Source of the DNA: Jiella pelagia
GTDB taxonomy: Bacteria > Pseudomonadota > Alphaproteobacteria > Rhizobiales > Rhizobiaceae
Length of the DNA: 64,000 bases
Assembly: GCF_026898155.1 (NCBI RefSeq)
Contig: NZ_CP114029.1
Coordinates: 379,501-443,500 of the forward strand
Reading direction: 5' to 3'
The position numbers were made by a program, and so were the translations under genes. Positions 33,918-43,829 of the stretch are shown here, in pieces. Position 1 is the first letter of the stretch. Each line of letters starts with the position of its first letter. Under the pieces are notes generated by a model. It was given only the letters and a program-made list of their open reading frames with translations. It searched no databases and had not been told where the DNA came from.

Positions 33918-34952
33918 ATGACGAGAACACTAGGCTGGGACGTCGGCGGCGCGCATTTGAAGGCAGCGCTCGCCGAAGACGACCGGATCATCCGCGTCTG
34001 GCAGGAGAAGACGCCGCTCTGGCAAGGCCTCGAGCCTCTGGAGAGCGGCATCCGCACCATCCTCGATGCCATCGAACCCGGCCAGGTCGACCGCCATGCC
34101 ATCACCATGACCGGCGAACTCTCCGACATCTTCGCGACGCGCCGCGAGGGTGTGGAGACACTGGCGCGGCTTTTTGCCGAGAAGCTTGCGGGCGACGTTT
34201 CGCTTTACGGCGGGCCGGCCGGATTCCTGTCGCCGGGCAATGCCCGCTCCCATGCGGGCGAGATCGCCTCGGCCAACTGGCACGCCAGCGCGGCGCTGGC
34301 GGCAGCGAACATCGAGGAGGCGGTGGTGATCGACATGGGCTCGACCACGACCGATATCCTGCCGGTCGCCGGCGGCATGGTGAGGTCGGTCGGGACGAGC
34401 GACAATGCGCGCCTTGCCTCAGGCGAACTCGTCTATCAGGGCTACACACGCACGCCCCTGATGGCGGTGGCGAGCCGCGCCGCCTTTGCCGGGCGCGTCG
34501 TCCCGGTGATGAACGAGTTCTTCGCCACCATGGCGGACGTCCAGCGCATCGTCGGCATATTGGACGAGGCCGACGATCTCTATCCCGCCGCCGACGGCAA
34601 CGAGAAGACCGTCGAGGCCTCGCGCCGCAGGCTTGCAAGGATGATCGGCCTCGACGCCGAGGACGGCACCGACGGCGCCTGGGAATGGCTCGCCCACGGC
34701 TTTGCCGAGGAACAGCTGCGCAAGGTCCACGACGCGGTGCTGCTCGTCCTGTCGCGCGAGGACATATCGGAAGACGCCCCGGTCGTCGTCGCCGGCACCG
34801 GACGCCCGGTCCTGAGGCGCCTTTCCGCGAGGCTCGACCGCGGCATCGTCGACTTCCCGGACCTCTTCGACTGCCCGGCCGAGCTGCGCGACGCCGTTTG
34901 CCGCGCGGCGCCCGCGGCGGCGGTCGCGGTGCTGGCTGGGCGGTCGCGGTAG
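33918..34952 (+). CDS. Hydantoinase/oxoprolinase-fold protein of H4MPT-linked C1 metabolism
   Basis: A 344-residue protein of the family noted in methylotrophs and methanogens as a probable H4MPT-linked C1 transfer pathway protein. It has an ASKHA-type ATPase fold: LGWDVGGAHLKAALAEDD at the N-terminus (phosphate loop), ITMTGELSDIFATRREGVETL, AVVIDMGSTTTDILPVAGG (second phosphate motif) and VVVAGTGRPVLRRL. The reaction is not established. It is divergent from the HisA-like gene, the intergenic gap being about 156 bp, so the two probably share a promoter region. Confidence 0.85.
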   Translation: MTRTLGWDVGGAHLKAALAEDDRIIRVWQEKTPLWQGLEPLESGIRTILDAIEPGQVDRHAITMTGELSDIFATRREGVETLARLFAEKLAGDVSLYGGPAGFLSPGNARSHAGEIASANWHASAALAAANIEEAVVIDMGSTTTDILPVAGGMVRSVGTSDNARLASGELVYQGYTRTPLMAVASRAAFAGRVVPVMNEFFATMADVQRIVGILDEADDLYPAADGNEKTVEASRRRLARMIGLDAEDGTDGAWEWLAHGFAEEQLRKVHDAVLLVLSREDISEDAPVVVAGTGRPVLRRLSARLDRGIVDFPDLFDCPAELRDAVCRAAPAAAVAVLAGRSR

Positions 34953-35076
34953 ATGTAGCGGCACGTGCATCCGGCCGTTACGTCGAGTGGGTCTTGCCTG
35001 GCGGCATTAACGCTGCGCTCCGGAGGCGGTCGGCGTCGGTCCCGTCAGGTTTGCCTGCTTTGATGCCATCGCAACG

Positions 35077-35550
35077 GCGAGAACGCCCGCATGGCACCCA
35101 TTGGTGTGCGCGCGAACGCCTTCGGCGCCGGTGTACCCCAAGCGCGACGTGCTGCTTTCGCCGGGCCATCCGGTGCTGGTTAGACAAGGCAGCGCCAAAG
35201 TCCTCGTGCTGATCATGAACCTGATCAACGGCACGACCATCGCGCGCACGTCGATGAAGTCCGTCACCTACTGGCACATCGAACGCGACCAACACGACGT
35301 GCTCCTCGCCGACGGGCTGCCGGCAGAGAGTTTCTTCGACATGGGCTCGCGAGCCTGGTTCGACAACGACCTCGACGACGTCCGCGCCAATCCGGACGTG
35401 GTCCCCACCGGCCAGCACGGCCGCTGCCGGAAGTGGCGAACGACGGTCCTCTGGTCGAGGCCGAGAGGAAACACCTCGCCGATCTCGTCTATGCCGATCT
35501 TTCGGCCCAGTGTGCCTGGCCCAGCGCGAGGAAATACGCCGGCGCATGAG
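35077..35550 (+). pseudogene. Decayed Hint-domain fragment, paralogue of the next gene
   Basis: Contains SPGHPVLVRQ, LIMNLINGTTIARTSMKSVTYWHIERDQHDVLLADGLPAESFFDMGSRAWFDNDLDDV and, in another frame, ADLSAQCAWPSARKYAGA, matching the C-terminal half of the intact Hint gene at 35952. It lacks the N-terminal half with the catalytic Cys. Frame changes are needed around 35140 and 35438 (one G too few in CGGAAG). Start and function are therefore lost, unless the shifts are sequencing errors. Confidence 0.7.
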
Positions 35551-35951
35551 CGGCGATAATTCCGAACGCCTTCCCGACCGGCGCAAACCGGTCTTCCGGT
35601 TCGAGCAATGCCGATCCACGCCATAAGTCGATCGGGCCGGCTATCTCGTTACTCGAAGCGGACGATTGTCTGGGCGTGACTATCTCAGGGTTCCGAGACC
35701 CTGGGACCTCACCAGCGGGCAGATTTCTCAGGCAAGCCATCGTCTCGGGAGGACTGCGCCAGACGCTCCGCACACACTCGCGTATGTTGTCACACAGCAA
35801 CAGGAGTGACAGTCCTCGCACCTGCACACATCCTCCCTATCGACAACCGATTTACCTTAATGATGATCGCCAGGGATAGAATCGATTGGCGGGAAATCGG
35901 TGATGCGTCATCGTGGAAAGGTCCAGCCTCCCACCGTACAAAGGGAATGAA
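35551..35951. other. Gene-free stretch upstream of the Hint gene
   Basis: No ORF with convincing coding character. Contains the AT-richer leader of the Hint-domain gene with the RBS-like AAGGGAATGA just before the chosen ATG. I see no tRNA or repeat. Confidence 0.5.
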
Positions 35952-36881
35952 ATGGCTACGACATTGACGATGATCGTGCACCAGGTGGTCAAAGATTCAC
36001 AGTACAACTACACGGTCGGCGGTTTTACACTCTATTACACGATTACTGATACGAACGACGGCAGAGGTGATGACCTCACACTGCTCGGGGATATATCCGG
36101 AGACAATATAATTGGCAATTCCATCCCTTTTACATTCGTATCATCCACGACGAATGGAGACGGTTTCGTAGCCCTTTACAATGATGGCCGCTTCTTCCTT
36201 TTCCAATACGTGGATAACTATACTTCAGGAGAGAGCCTGACTACGACATCGGCACCCTTCGCCATCTGCTTCACGACCGGGACAGGCATCGAGACTTCAA
36301 CGGGCCCAGTCACGATCGAGCATCTGCGCGTCGGCATGAAAGCCGTGACCGTTTCGGGCATCGAACGGGAGATCATCTGGATCGGCAGCCGCACGGTCGA
36401 TTGCACGGGCGGCAACGCTCACATGGCGCCGGTGAGGGTCCGTGCGAACGCTTTCGGTTCGGGCGTGCCCGAGCGCGACGCCCTCCTGTCGCCCGGCCAT
36501 CCCGTCCTCGTGCGTCAGAACGGCGTCGAAGTTCTCGTCCCCATCATGAACCTGATCAACGGCACGACCATCGAGCGGACGCAGATGCAGTCCGTCACCT
36601 ACTGGCACATCGAACTCGACCAGCACGACATCCTGCTCGCCGACGGCCTGCCCGCCGAGAGCTTTTTCGACATGGGCTCGCGGGCCTGGTTCGACAACGA
36701 TCTCGACGACGTCCTCGCCAATCCCGACCTCGTCTCCGCCGGCCAGCATGGCCGCTGCCGGGAGGTTGCGATCGACGGGCCCTTGGTCGAGGCGGAGCGC
36801 AGGCGCCTCGCCGATTTGTTCTATGCCGATCTTTCCGCCCAGTGCGTCTGGCCGAGCGCAGGAGAATACGCCGTCCAGTAA
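35952..36881 (+). CDS. Hint-domain (hedgehog/intein-type) protein
   Basis: A 309-residue protein. The first about 105 residues form a beta-rich domain (MATTLTMIVHQVVKDSQYNYTVGG ...). At about residue 110, CFTTGTGIETSTGPVTIEHLRVGMKAVTVSG starts a Hint_2-type autoprocessing domain with the nucleophilic Cys; it continues through IWIGSR, LLSPGHPVLV and HIELDQHDILLADGLPAES (catalytic His). Such proteins in alphaproteobacteria are usually exported surface proteins, in which the Hint part cleaves or cross-links the N-terminal domain. No signal peptide is visible. AT-rich 5' part, GC-rich 3' part, suggests a modular, shuffled gene. Confidence 0.85.
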   Translation: MATTLTMIVHQVVKDSQYNYTVGGFTLYYTITDTNDGRGDDLTLLGDISGDNIIGNSIPFTFVSSTTNGDGFVALYNDGRFFLFQYVDNYTSGESLTTTSAPFAICFTTGTGIETSTGPVTIEHLRVGMKAVTVSGIEREIIWIGSRTVDCTGGNAHMAPVRVRANAFGSGVPERDALLSPGHPVLVRQNGVEVLVPIMNLINGTTIERTQMQSVTYWHIELDQHDILLADGLPAESFFDMGSRAWFDNDLDDVLANPDLVSAGQHGRCREVAIDGPLVEAERRRLADLFYADLSAQCVWPSAGEYAVQ

Positions 36882-36942
36882 CGGCCGCGCTCGCTTTCCT
36901 CGATGAGCGGGCGACCCGGCGGCGACAGACCACCCAAAGAAT

Positions 36943-36969
36943 GGGCCGGCGTGCGGACGCCGGCCCTTT
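36943..36969. terminator. Bidirectional terminator between convergent genes
   Basis: GGGCCGGCG (36943-36951), loop tgcgga, CGCCGGCCC (36958-36966), then TTT on the plus strand; the minus strand continues ATTCTTT. It lies between the Hint gene and the paoC-like gene, which converge, and probably serves both. Confidence 0.8.
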
Positions 36970-36994
36970 CGATTCTGGGAATGATCAGTCAGGC

Positions 36995-39224
36995 TCAGGC
37001 CGCCGCGCCGACCTCTTCGGGCAGATGCGGGAGGAGCTTGTCCATCGTCACCGGATAGCTCCGGATGCGGGCGCCGGTGGCGTTGTAGATTGCGTTGTTG
37101 ATCGCCGCGCCGACGCCGGCGATGGCGAGTTCGCCGATGCCCTTGCCGGCCAGCGGGCTGGCATGCCGGTCGCGCTCCTCGAGCAGCACGACGTCGAGCT
37201 TGGGCACGTCCGCATGCACCGGCACGTGATACTCGGCGAGGTCATGGTTGACGATCAGGCCGTTGCGCGCGTCGACGACCAAGTCTTCCTCGAGCGCGTA
37301 GCCGATGCCCCAGATCTGGCCGCCATAGCACTGGGACGTAGCGGTCTTTTCGTTGAGAATCCGGCCCGCGGCGCCAACGGTCAGGAGACGCCGCACCCGG
37401 GTCTCGCCGGTGGTGGCGTTGACGGCGACTTCGGCATAATGGGCGCCGTAGCTCGCCTGGTTGGTCTTCTCCGAGGTGTCGCCGGGCTTGATCGTCCCGA
37501 CCACCCGGATCGTGTCGCCGTTGAGGATCTCCGTGAACGGGATCTGCCGGTTGCCGGCGATGGCGTGACCATCCTTGAGCGTCAGGCTATCGGCTTCGAC
37601 CCCGAGGCGCGTGGCAAATTCCGCAATGACCGCCTCGGCTGCGACATAGACCGACGAGCCGGCCGAGTTGGCGCCCCAGGATCCGCCCGAACCGGACGAA
37701 GACGGAAGCGAGGTGTCGCCGAGAAGAACATCCACCTGATCCAGCGGCATGCCGAGCATTTCCGCGGCGATCTGCTGGAGGATCGTATAGGTGCCAGTGC
37801 CGATATCGGTCATCGCCGTCTTCACGGTGGCGCGACCGTCCGGTGTCATCTCGATCTCGGCCGAAGACTGCATCAACGAGTTGGCGCGGCTGGCCGAGGC
37901 CATACCATAGCCGATCAGCCATTCGCCCTCGCGGCGCGATCCCGGCGTCTTCGGGCGGTCCGCCCAGCCGAACCGATTGGCCCCGACGTCGATGCATTCG
38001 AGCAGCTTGCGCGAGGAGAACGGCACGTCCTGCTGCGGGTCCTTCTCCGGCTCGTTCATCCGTCGAAACTCGACCGGATCGATACCAAATTGATCGGCGA
38101 GGCTCGTCGAGCGCGCTCTCGGTGGCGAGCATGCCCGTCGCCTCGCCGGGCGCGCGGACGGCCGAACACATCAGGACGTCGGAGGTGATCACCCGGTGCG
38201 TCACCAGCCGGTCGGCGCCGGGATAAAGGAAGACGCTGGAGATGCCGGAGGGCTCGAAGAAGCCTTCGCCTTCCGAGTTCGGCGTCTCCGTCTCGTGGGC
38301 GAAGCAGGTGATCGTCCCATCCTTGGTCGCGCCAATGCGCACGCGCTGGATAGTCTCACCGCGCCGCGACGTCGTCTGGAAGACGTTCTGCCGGGTGAGC
38401 GCCAGCTTGACGGGACGTCCCGCCTCCCGGGCCCCCATCGCAGCGAGAACGGCATCCGGCCCGATGCCGAGCTTGGAGCCGAAGCCGCCGCCGATATAGG
38501 GGCTGAGCAGCCGGACCTTCGAGACGTCGATGCCGACGCCGCTGGCGATCTGCTGGACGTTGGTTTCAAGAAGCTGACAGGACGACCAGACGGTCAGCTG
38601 GTCACCATCCCACTTGGCGACGGAGGTATGCGGCTCCATCGCGGCCGAGTGGTAGGACGGCGTGCGATAGGTCTGGTCGAACTGGACATCGGCCGCGGCG
38701 AAGGCCTTCTCGAAGTCGCCCCGATTGGTGTCCGCGGCCATCGGCCCCTCGTCGGTCGCGCGCCCCGTGCCACGGCGGCTCTCGATCTCGTAGCGGCCCT
38801 CGATCTCCTCGTAGTCCACCTTGACCAGATGCGAGGCGTGGCGGGCGATCTCGAAGCTTTCCGCCACCACCAGCGCAACCGGCTGGTTGTAGTGGAAGAT
38901 CTCGCCATCCATCGTCTGTCCGGCCGGTGACATCGGCTGGGCGGAAGAACGCAGGATGCCGTCGCCGGTGACGACGGCGAGGACACCGGGCTCGGCCATC
39001 GCCTTCGACGTGTCGATCGCCTTGACCTTCGCGCGGCCCACCGGGCCGGGTACGACAAAGCCGTAAGCGACGTTTTCACCGATCAGGTGCTCATAGGCAT
39101 AGGGCGCCTTGCCGGAGACCTTCAGCTTGCCTTCGTAGCGATCGACGCCCTTGCCGATCACCCCTTGGGTGTTCCGATCGAGGCGCGTCTCGCCGATCGG
39201 CTCGTTCATCACGTGCTCGTTCAT
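36995..39224 (-). CDS. Aldehyde oxidoreductase molybdenum-binding subunit (PaoC/XdhA-like), one frame break
   Basis: Large molybdopterin subunit of a xanthine-oxidase-family enzyme. Blocks include YRTPSYHSAAMEPHTSVAKWDGDQLTVWSSCQ, YIGGGFGSKLG (Moco-binding), and GKGIGELAIAGVGAAINNAIYNATGARIRSYPV near the C-terminus, where GIGE carries the proposed catalytic glutamate. The frame breaks at 38099-38105 (GAGCCTC in the coding strand); removing one base reads ALDELADQFGIDPVEFRRMNEPEKD and gives 742 residues, the family length. It forms an operon with the FAD and 2Fe-2S subunits. The substrate is probably an aldehyde. No Tat signal is seen on any subunit. Confidence 0.9.
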
Positions 39225-39226
39225 AA

Positions 39227-40198
39227 TCAGGCTCCCTTCGTCGCGTCGGCCAGCACCGCTTTCAGCGTGCGCCGGGCAAGCGGGATCTTGAAGTCGTTCT
39301 CGCCCTGCCCCTTGGCCTCGGCGAGGAGGATGTCGGCCGCCTTGTCGAAATTCGCCATCGTCGGCTCCTGGCCGACCAGCGCCTGCTCGACCGCCGCGTC
39401 GCGCCACGGCATATGGGCAAGGCCGCCGAAGGCGAGACGGGCGTCAGCGATCCTGCCGCCGTCCATGCGCACGACCGCGGCGACGGAGACGAGGGCAAAG
39501 GCATAGGACGCGCGATCGCGAACCTTGCGATAGCGATGCTCGCCCTGAAGCGGCTTCGGCAGGCGGACAGCGGTGATCAGCTCACCTTGGTCCAGCACCG
39601 TCTCGATCTGCGGCGTCTCGCCCGGCAGGCGGTAGAACTCGGCGACGGGGATCTCCCGGCTGGAACCATCCGCCTTCTGCGTCTCGACGACCGCATCAAG
39701 GAGCCGCATGGCGACGGCCATATCGGAGGGATGGGTGGCGATGCACTTGTCGGAGGTCCCGAGGATCGCGTGGATGCGGTTGAAGCCGCCGATGGCGCCG
39801 CAGCCGGAGCCCGGCTCGCGCTTGTTGCAGGGCTGGGAGGTCTCGTAGAAGTAGCTGCAGCGGGTGCGCTGCAGGAGGTTGCCGCCGGTGGTCGCCTTGT
39901 TGCGCAGCTGGCCGGATGCGCCGGCGAGCAGCGCCCGGGACAGGACCTCGTAGTCGCGGCGGATGCGCGGTTCGGCGGCAAGATCGGAGTTCGTCACCAG
40001 CGCGCCGATGCGAAGACCGCCATCGGCGGTTTCCTCGATCTCGCGCAGCGGAAGCCGGGTGATGTCGACGAGCTTTTCGGGCGTCTCGACCTCGAGCTTC
40101 ATCAGGTCGAGGAGATTGGTGCCGCCGGCGATGAAGCGGCCGGCAAGCGCGCCGGCCTCGGAGACGTTACCGGCCCGGGCGTATTCGAACGGTCTCAT
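39227..40198 (-). CDS. Aldehyde oxidoreductase FAD subunit with [4Fe-4S] insertion (PaoB-like)
   Basis: A 323-residue FAD-binding subunit. The N-terminus [37 protein letters not shown] is the FAD_binding_5 signature. A Cys-rich insertion ([22 protein letters not shown]) matches the extra [4Fe-4S] cluster of E. coli PaoB, distinguishing it from plain xanthine dehydrogenase subunits. It begins in a 4-bp overlap with the 2Fe-2S gene upstream and is followed closely by the large subunit. The presence of all three subunits suggests a functional enzyme. Confidence 0.9.
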   Translation of the reverse strand: MRPFEYARAGNVSEAGALAGRFIAGGTNLLDLMKLEVETPEKLVDITRLPLREIEETADGGLRIGALVTNSDLAAEPRIRRDYEVLSRALLAGASGQLRNKATTGGNLLQRTRCSYFYETSQPCNKREPGSGCGAIGGFNRIHAILGTSDKCIATHPSDMAVAMRLLDAVVETQKADGSSREIPVAEFYRLPGETPQIETVLDQGELITAVRLPKPLQGEHRYRKVRDRASYAFALVSVAAVVRMDGGRIADARLAFGGLAHMPWRDAAVEQALVGQEPTMANFDKAADILLAEAKGQGENDFKIPLARRTLKAVLADATKGA

Positions 40199-40705
40199 GC
40201 GGTCTCCTTCATCTTGGTGCTGGCGGTTTCGATGGCATCGACGATGTTGGGGTAGGCCGAGCAGCGGCAGAGATTGCCGCTCATCCGCTCGCGGATCTCA
40301 TCGAGCGACAGCGATGCACCGTCCTTGACGTCGTCGGTAGCGTGGCTCGGCCAGCCGTCGGAGACTTCGCCGAGCATGCCGACGGCCGACACGATCTGGC
40401 CCGGCGTGCAATAGCCACACTGGAACCCGTCGTGATGGAGGAAGGCCTCCTGCATCGGATGCAGGTTGGCTGGGCCGCCAAGGCCCTCGATTGTGGTGAC
40501 CTCGTCGCCTTCGTGCATGACCGCGAGGGTCAGGCAGGAATTGATGCGGCGGCCGTTGACCAGCATGGTGCAGGCGCCACACTGGCCGTGGTCGCAGCCC
40601 TTCTTGGAGCCGGTGAGACCGAGATGGTCGCGGCAGGCGTCGAGCAGCGAGGTCCGCATGTCGACGTCGAGCCTCGTGCTCGGTTCCGTTGATCTTCAAC
40701 TTCAT
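40195..40705 (-). CDS. Aldehyde oxidoreductase [2Fe-2S] subunit (PaoA-like), one frame break
   Basis: A 169-residue subunit with two [2Fe-2S] clusters: [22 protein letters not shown] (plant-ferredoxin type) and [16 protein letters not shown] with [13 protein letters not shown]. The frame breaks at 40669-40675 (GAGGCTC in the coding strand), close to the start; correction gives [30 protein letters not shown]. Without it the N-terminal part would appear missing. It precedes the FAD subunit in the minus-strand operon. No Tat signal, so the enzyme is probably cytoplasmic. Confidence 0.9.
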
Positions 40706-40853
40706 CGCGTTGAGTTGCCCTTCGTTGGCGTCCGATGGGCGTGAGGCATGGCCACGCCACCTTGGAACGGTTCGAAATCTGCTTCTCAACGGGCGGCGGG
40801 CGGGATGGTTTCGTGCGGTGACGAAGTGTTCAGCGGCAGGAGGGGGGGACGTC

Positions 40854-41327
40854 TCAACGGAAGTCGGGGCGGGCTTCTCGAAGATGGGAGAAGTTGACCG
40901 TGCCATAGCCAGCGCCGGCAGCGGCCAGATACAGATGAAGATCGTCCGTTAAGAGGACGGCACCGGTCTCGGCCAAGCTCAAGAGTGCGCTGTCGGTCAG
41001 GCCGAGGCGGTCGTATTCCGCGCGTCGAATTGCCGTATCGCCCTCCACAAATCGCTCTTCCGTCGTCTCAATGAGACTTGCGAGGGATCTCGACAGTCTG
41101 GAGCGGACCGGCTCGGCAATCTGGCGCATCAGGTTTGAGGTCTCGGTCAACGTATGAGGCGTGAACACGATTTGAGAAGCTTCGGCCAGCACGGCGACGA
41201 GGATTGCGAAATCGCTCTCGTCATATACCCGTAGGTTCTTGTGCCGCGCGATCAGTTCAGTGCCCGCAAGCCCCACGGCCAGGAGTATGGCAAGATTGGT
41301 GTCGACGAGTACCGGCTTGGCCGCCAT
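40854..41327 (-). CDS. PIN-domain-like protein
   Basis: A 157-residue protein with the opening LVDTNLAILLAVGL, then EASQIVFTPHTLTETSNLM, YDRLGLTDSALLSLAETGAVLLTDD. The pattern Asp-Thr-Asn, Glu, and two later Asp residues fits the PIN ribonuclease fold, although the sequence is longer and more divergent than standard VapC. It lies directly downstream of a 92-residue gene with a 1-bp gap, an arrangement expected for a toxin-antitoxin module. The partner does not resemble VapB. Whether it is a toxin is unproven. Confidence 0.7.
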   Translation of the reverse strand: MAAKPVLVDTNLAILLAVGLAGTELIARHKNLRVYDESDFAILVAVLAEASQIVFTPHTLTETSNLMRQIAEPVRSRLSRSLASLIETTEERFVEGDTAIRRAEYDRLGLTDSALLSLAETGAVLLTDDLHLYLAAAGAGYGTVNFSHLREARPDFR

Positions 41328-41328
41328 C

Positions 41329-41607
41329 TCAAGCGGCTTTGTCCCATTGCTTGAAGGCCACGACTTCCCCGTCCCCGTCGCGGATGCGCACGACGCGGTA
41401 AGCTCGACCGGCGCTAGGCTGCCCGGTGATCGCCGTCATCGGATTGCGGGCCAATTCCCACGGGCGCGAAAAGCCGACGGTCACGTTCCAGGTTCCGTCG
41501 CCCTCGTCGAATACGACTTCCTCAAGACCGAGATTGATGATTCCCTCGTCGGCGAGAAGATCTGCAACATACTCTTTGGCTGTTCTGACGGCAGCTTTGA
41601 CATCCAT
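41329..41607 (-). CDS. Hypothetical 92-residue partner of the PIN-like protein
   Basis: Starts with MDVKAAVRTAKEYVADLLADEGIINLGLEEVVFDEGDGTWNVTVGFSRPW. The mixed alpha/beta fold with a conserved GTWNVTVGFSRPW segment is seen in unnamed small proteins next to PIN-like genes. No known antitoxin DNA-binding motif is seen. A longer frame upstream exists, but the ATG at 41605-41607 follows GGAGATCAG, a reasonable RBS. Probably translated together with the PIN-like gene. Confidence 0.6.
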   Translation of the reverse strand: MDVKAAVRTAKEYVADLLADEGIINLGLEEVVFDEGDGTWNVTVGFSRPWELARNPMTAITGQPSAGRAYRVVRIRDGDGEVVAFKQWDKAA

Positions 41608-41685
41608 GTCTGATCTCCTGAACCGACGTCCGGCCATCGACGGAATAATCGTGCAAAAAGCCAGGAGATTGCAATGCCTTTCCTG

Positions 41686-42258
41686 CTACGCGCCCTCCAC
41701 CTCCGCCAGATGCTCGATCACCTTCTCCAGCAGCCAGTAGAACGCCGTCTCCTCGTCGGGCCCGGCGGTCTTGTCGATAGCGATCTTCAGATAGGCGATC
41801 TCGGTTTCGATCTTCTCGGCCGGCAGCATCTTCAGACGGCTGACCAGGATCGCCGCCTCCAGCACCGCCGCCTTGGCGCGGTTCATGCCGGTGAACGGCC
41901 GGTGCTGGCCGGATGAGACGACCTTGCAGAAATGCCGCGGCCGGGTCCCGTCCGCAGTGACGCGTTCGACCTTCAGGACATCGTGGGCGAGCGCCGCCTC
42001 CAGCCGCGGCACCTTGCAACCTGTGATTGGCGCCAGCGGCCAGTCCTTGCGGCCGGTGAGGCAGCCGGCGAAGATCTTCGCCTCGTCGGTGTAGTTAACG
42101 ACGGCGATGCCATTGGCCTCGATGTTGGCGAGCGTCGTCGAGGGCCGGAACGGCGCGATCACCCAGCCGTCGTTCTCCTTTATGATCCCGAGCGGCGCGA
42201 TGTGGACCTCGCCGGCCTCGGAGATGGTGGTCAGGATGGTCTCGCGAATATAGGCCAC
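41686..42258 (-). CDS. DUF447 family protein
   Basis: A 190-residue DUF447 protein, a split-barrel flavin-binding-like fold common in methanogens and in H4MPT-using methylotrophs. Key blocks: ILTTISEAGEVHIAPLGIIKENDGWVIAPFRPSTTLANI, VVNYTDEAKIFAGCLTGR, PRHFCKVVSSGQHRPFTGMNRAKAAVLEAAILVSRL. It may be involved in the C1 cofactor pathway. It is adjacent to the DHPS-like protein on the same strand with 4 bp between, so it forms part of the locus. Confidence 0.85.
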   Translation of the reverse strand: MAYIRETILTTISEAGEVHIAPLGIIKENDGWVIAPFRPSTTLANIEANGIAVVNYTDEAKIFAGCLTGRKDWPLAPITGCKVPRLEAALAHDVLKVERVTADGTRPRHFCKVVSSGQHRPFTGMNRAKAAVLEAAILVSRLKMLPAEKIETEIAYLKIAIDKTAGPDEETAFYWLLEKVIEHLAEVEGA

Positions 42259-42262
42259 GGCC

Positions 42263-43730
42263 TCAACTCCCCTCGCCTGTCTCGTCGGCCGCTGACGCGG
42301 CGCCGGTCGTCTTTGATGTCTTCTTCTTCGCCTTCAGCGTATGGCCCGCCTCTTCCAGCCGGGTGCGGTCCTCTTCGTCGCGCGGCGCGCCGACGCCGAA
42401 GTCGAGCGGCGCGTCCTGGGCGTAGCGCTTGCCGAGGCGCCAGGCGATCTCCGCCTTCTGGAGCTCGGCGCCGAGATAGAAGGCGTGGCCGGTGTCGCCA
42501 TCCACCTGGATATGCGGGAAGAGGCTCGAAGGCATCGGTCGCGACCTCATGCGTGTCGCGATTGTACAGATGGACGCCGTCCTCTGCGGTCTCGATGCGG
42601 TAGTTGCGGTCCTTGATCGTCGCCGCCATCTCCCCCAGCTCTTCCGGCGTCACGGCGAAGGGCTTGACGTCGTGGACCTGCAGCAGCGCGTTCGAATAGC
42701 CGCGCGGCAGGGCGTTGTCCTCCTTCGCGGCGAAAAGCATGCGCCGCGCCGCGTCGTGCTCGGCGATGGTGGCGCGGGTGTGCGGGCTGACATTCACGAT
42801 CAGGAGGTTGTCGATGGCAAGCTCCGAGCAGATGCCGAGCAGCGTCGCGGTGATCCCCGAGGTGTCGGCGTCCGTCAGCTCGGTGAGATTGCCCGTCCCC
42901 ATCAGGATGGAGATGTCCGGATGGCGCCGGCGCAGCTCGTGATAGCGCACCAGCGACGCGGTGAAGCCGAAATGGATCGGATCGAGGATCGAATCCGCGA
43001 TGAAGTCGATCCCCATCCCCTTCGCCTTGTCGATCGCCCGGTCGAGGGAACCGAGATCATGCGGCACGGCCGGCACCAGGACAGGCACGGCGTCGCCCGC
43101 GCGCGCGATGGCAAGCGTCTCCTCGGTGAGGCTGAGGAGATAGTCGGCGCCGGCGCGCGTGGCGCGCGAGAGTTCCTCCGGGTCGGCCGAATCGACGCTG
43201 ACCCGGTGTCCGGCCGCCTTCAGCGCGCCGATCGTCTCCTCCAGATGGGGAAACGGCGTATCCGGCAGGCAGCCGAGATCGATGACGTCGGCGCCCTCGT
43301 CGCGCATTTTCGCCGCCCGCTGAAGGATCGTCTCGACGGGATGGGCAGTCGCATCGACGATCTCCGCGAAGATCCGCATGGCGTGGCGGGAGAGATCCGG
43401 CGGCCCGCCCTTGCGGCCGAGAAAGGCCGGCAGGTCGGCCAACTCGTCCGGCCCGCGCACGAAGGGAACGCCGAATGAGCTTTCGAGCCGTTCGAGATCG
43501 GCGCGGCAGCGCCCAGGGAGGATCACCTTGTCCGCCTCGACCGGCCGCTGCAGCCGTCGTTCGATGATGTCGCCGGTGGCGAGCGCCGCGACCTTCACGC
43601 CGATATCCGCGATTTCCCAAGCAAAATCCGGATCTGCGAGCCCGGAGAGAATCCGATCGAGGCGCGGTCGGGCGAGATGCCCGGTCAGGAAGAGGAGACG
43701 CGGTTTTGCCATGACGGCTATGTCGGTCAT
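42263..43730 (-). CDS. Dihydropteroate synthase-like protein of the C1 cofactor locus (one frame break)
   Basis: A 488-residue protein of the DHPS-related family found in methanogens and H4MPT-using methylotrophs. The N-terminal part is a Rossmann-like domain; the middle forms the DHPS-like TIM barrel (MRDEGADVIDLGCLPDTPFPHLEETIGALKAAGHRVSVDSADPEEL, DFIADSILDPIHFG, LMGTGNLTELTDADTSGI). The frame breaks at 42521-42527 (GAGCCTC in coding strand); removing one base reads DAFELFPHIQVDGDTGHAFYLGAELQKAEIAWRLG, restoring the conserved C-terminus. A pterin or aminophenol condensation role in H4MPT synthesis is inferred. The protein contains an intact GAGCTC site in that same C-terminus. Confidence 0.87.
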
Positions 43731-43829
43731 TCGCCGGCCGTTGAAAAGCCCGCTCGGCCAAACCTGCATGCGGCCGTCGGTCGGCAGTCGGCCAACTGTC
43801 GGCGTCGAGAATGCACGATCCCGGCGGCG

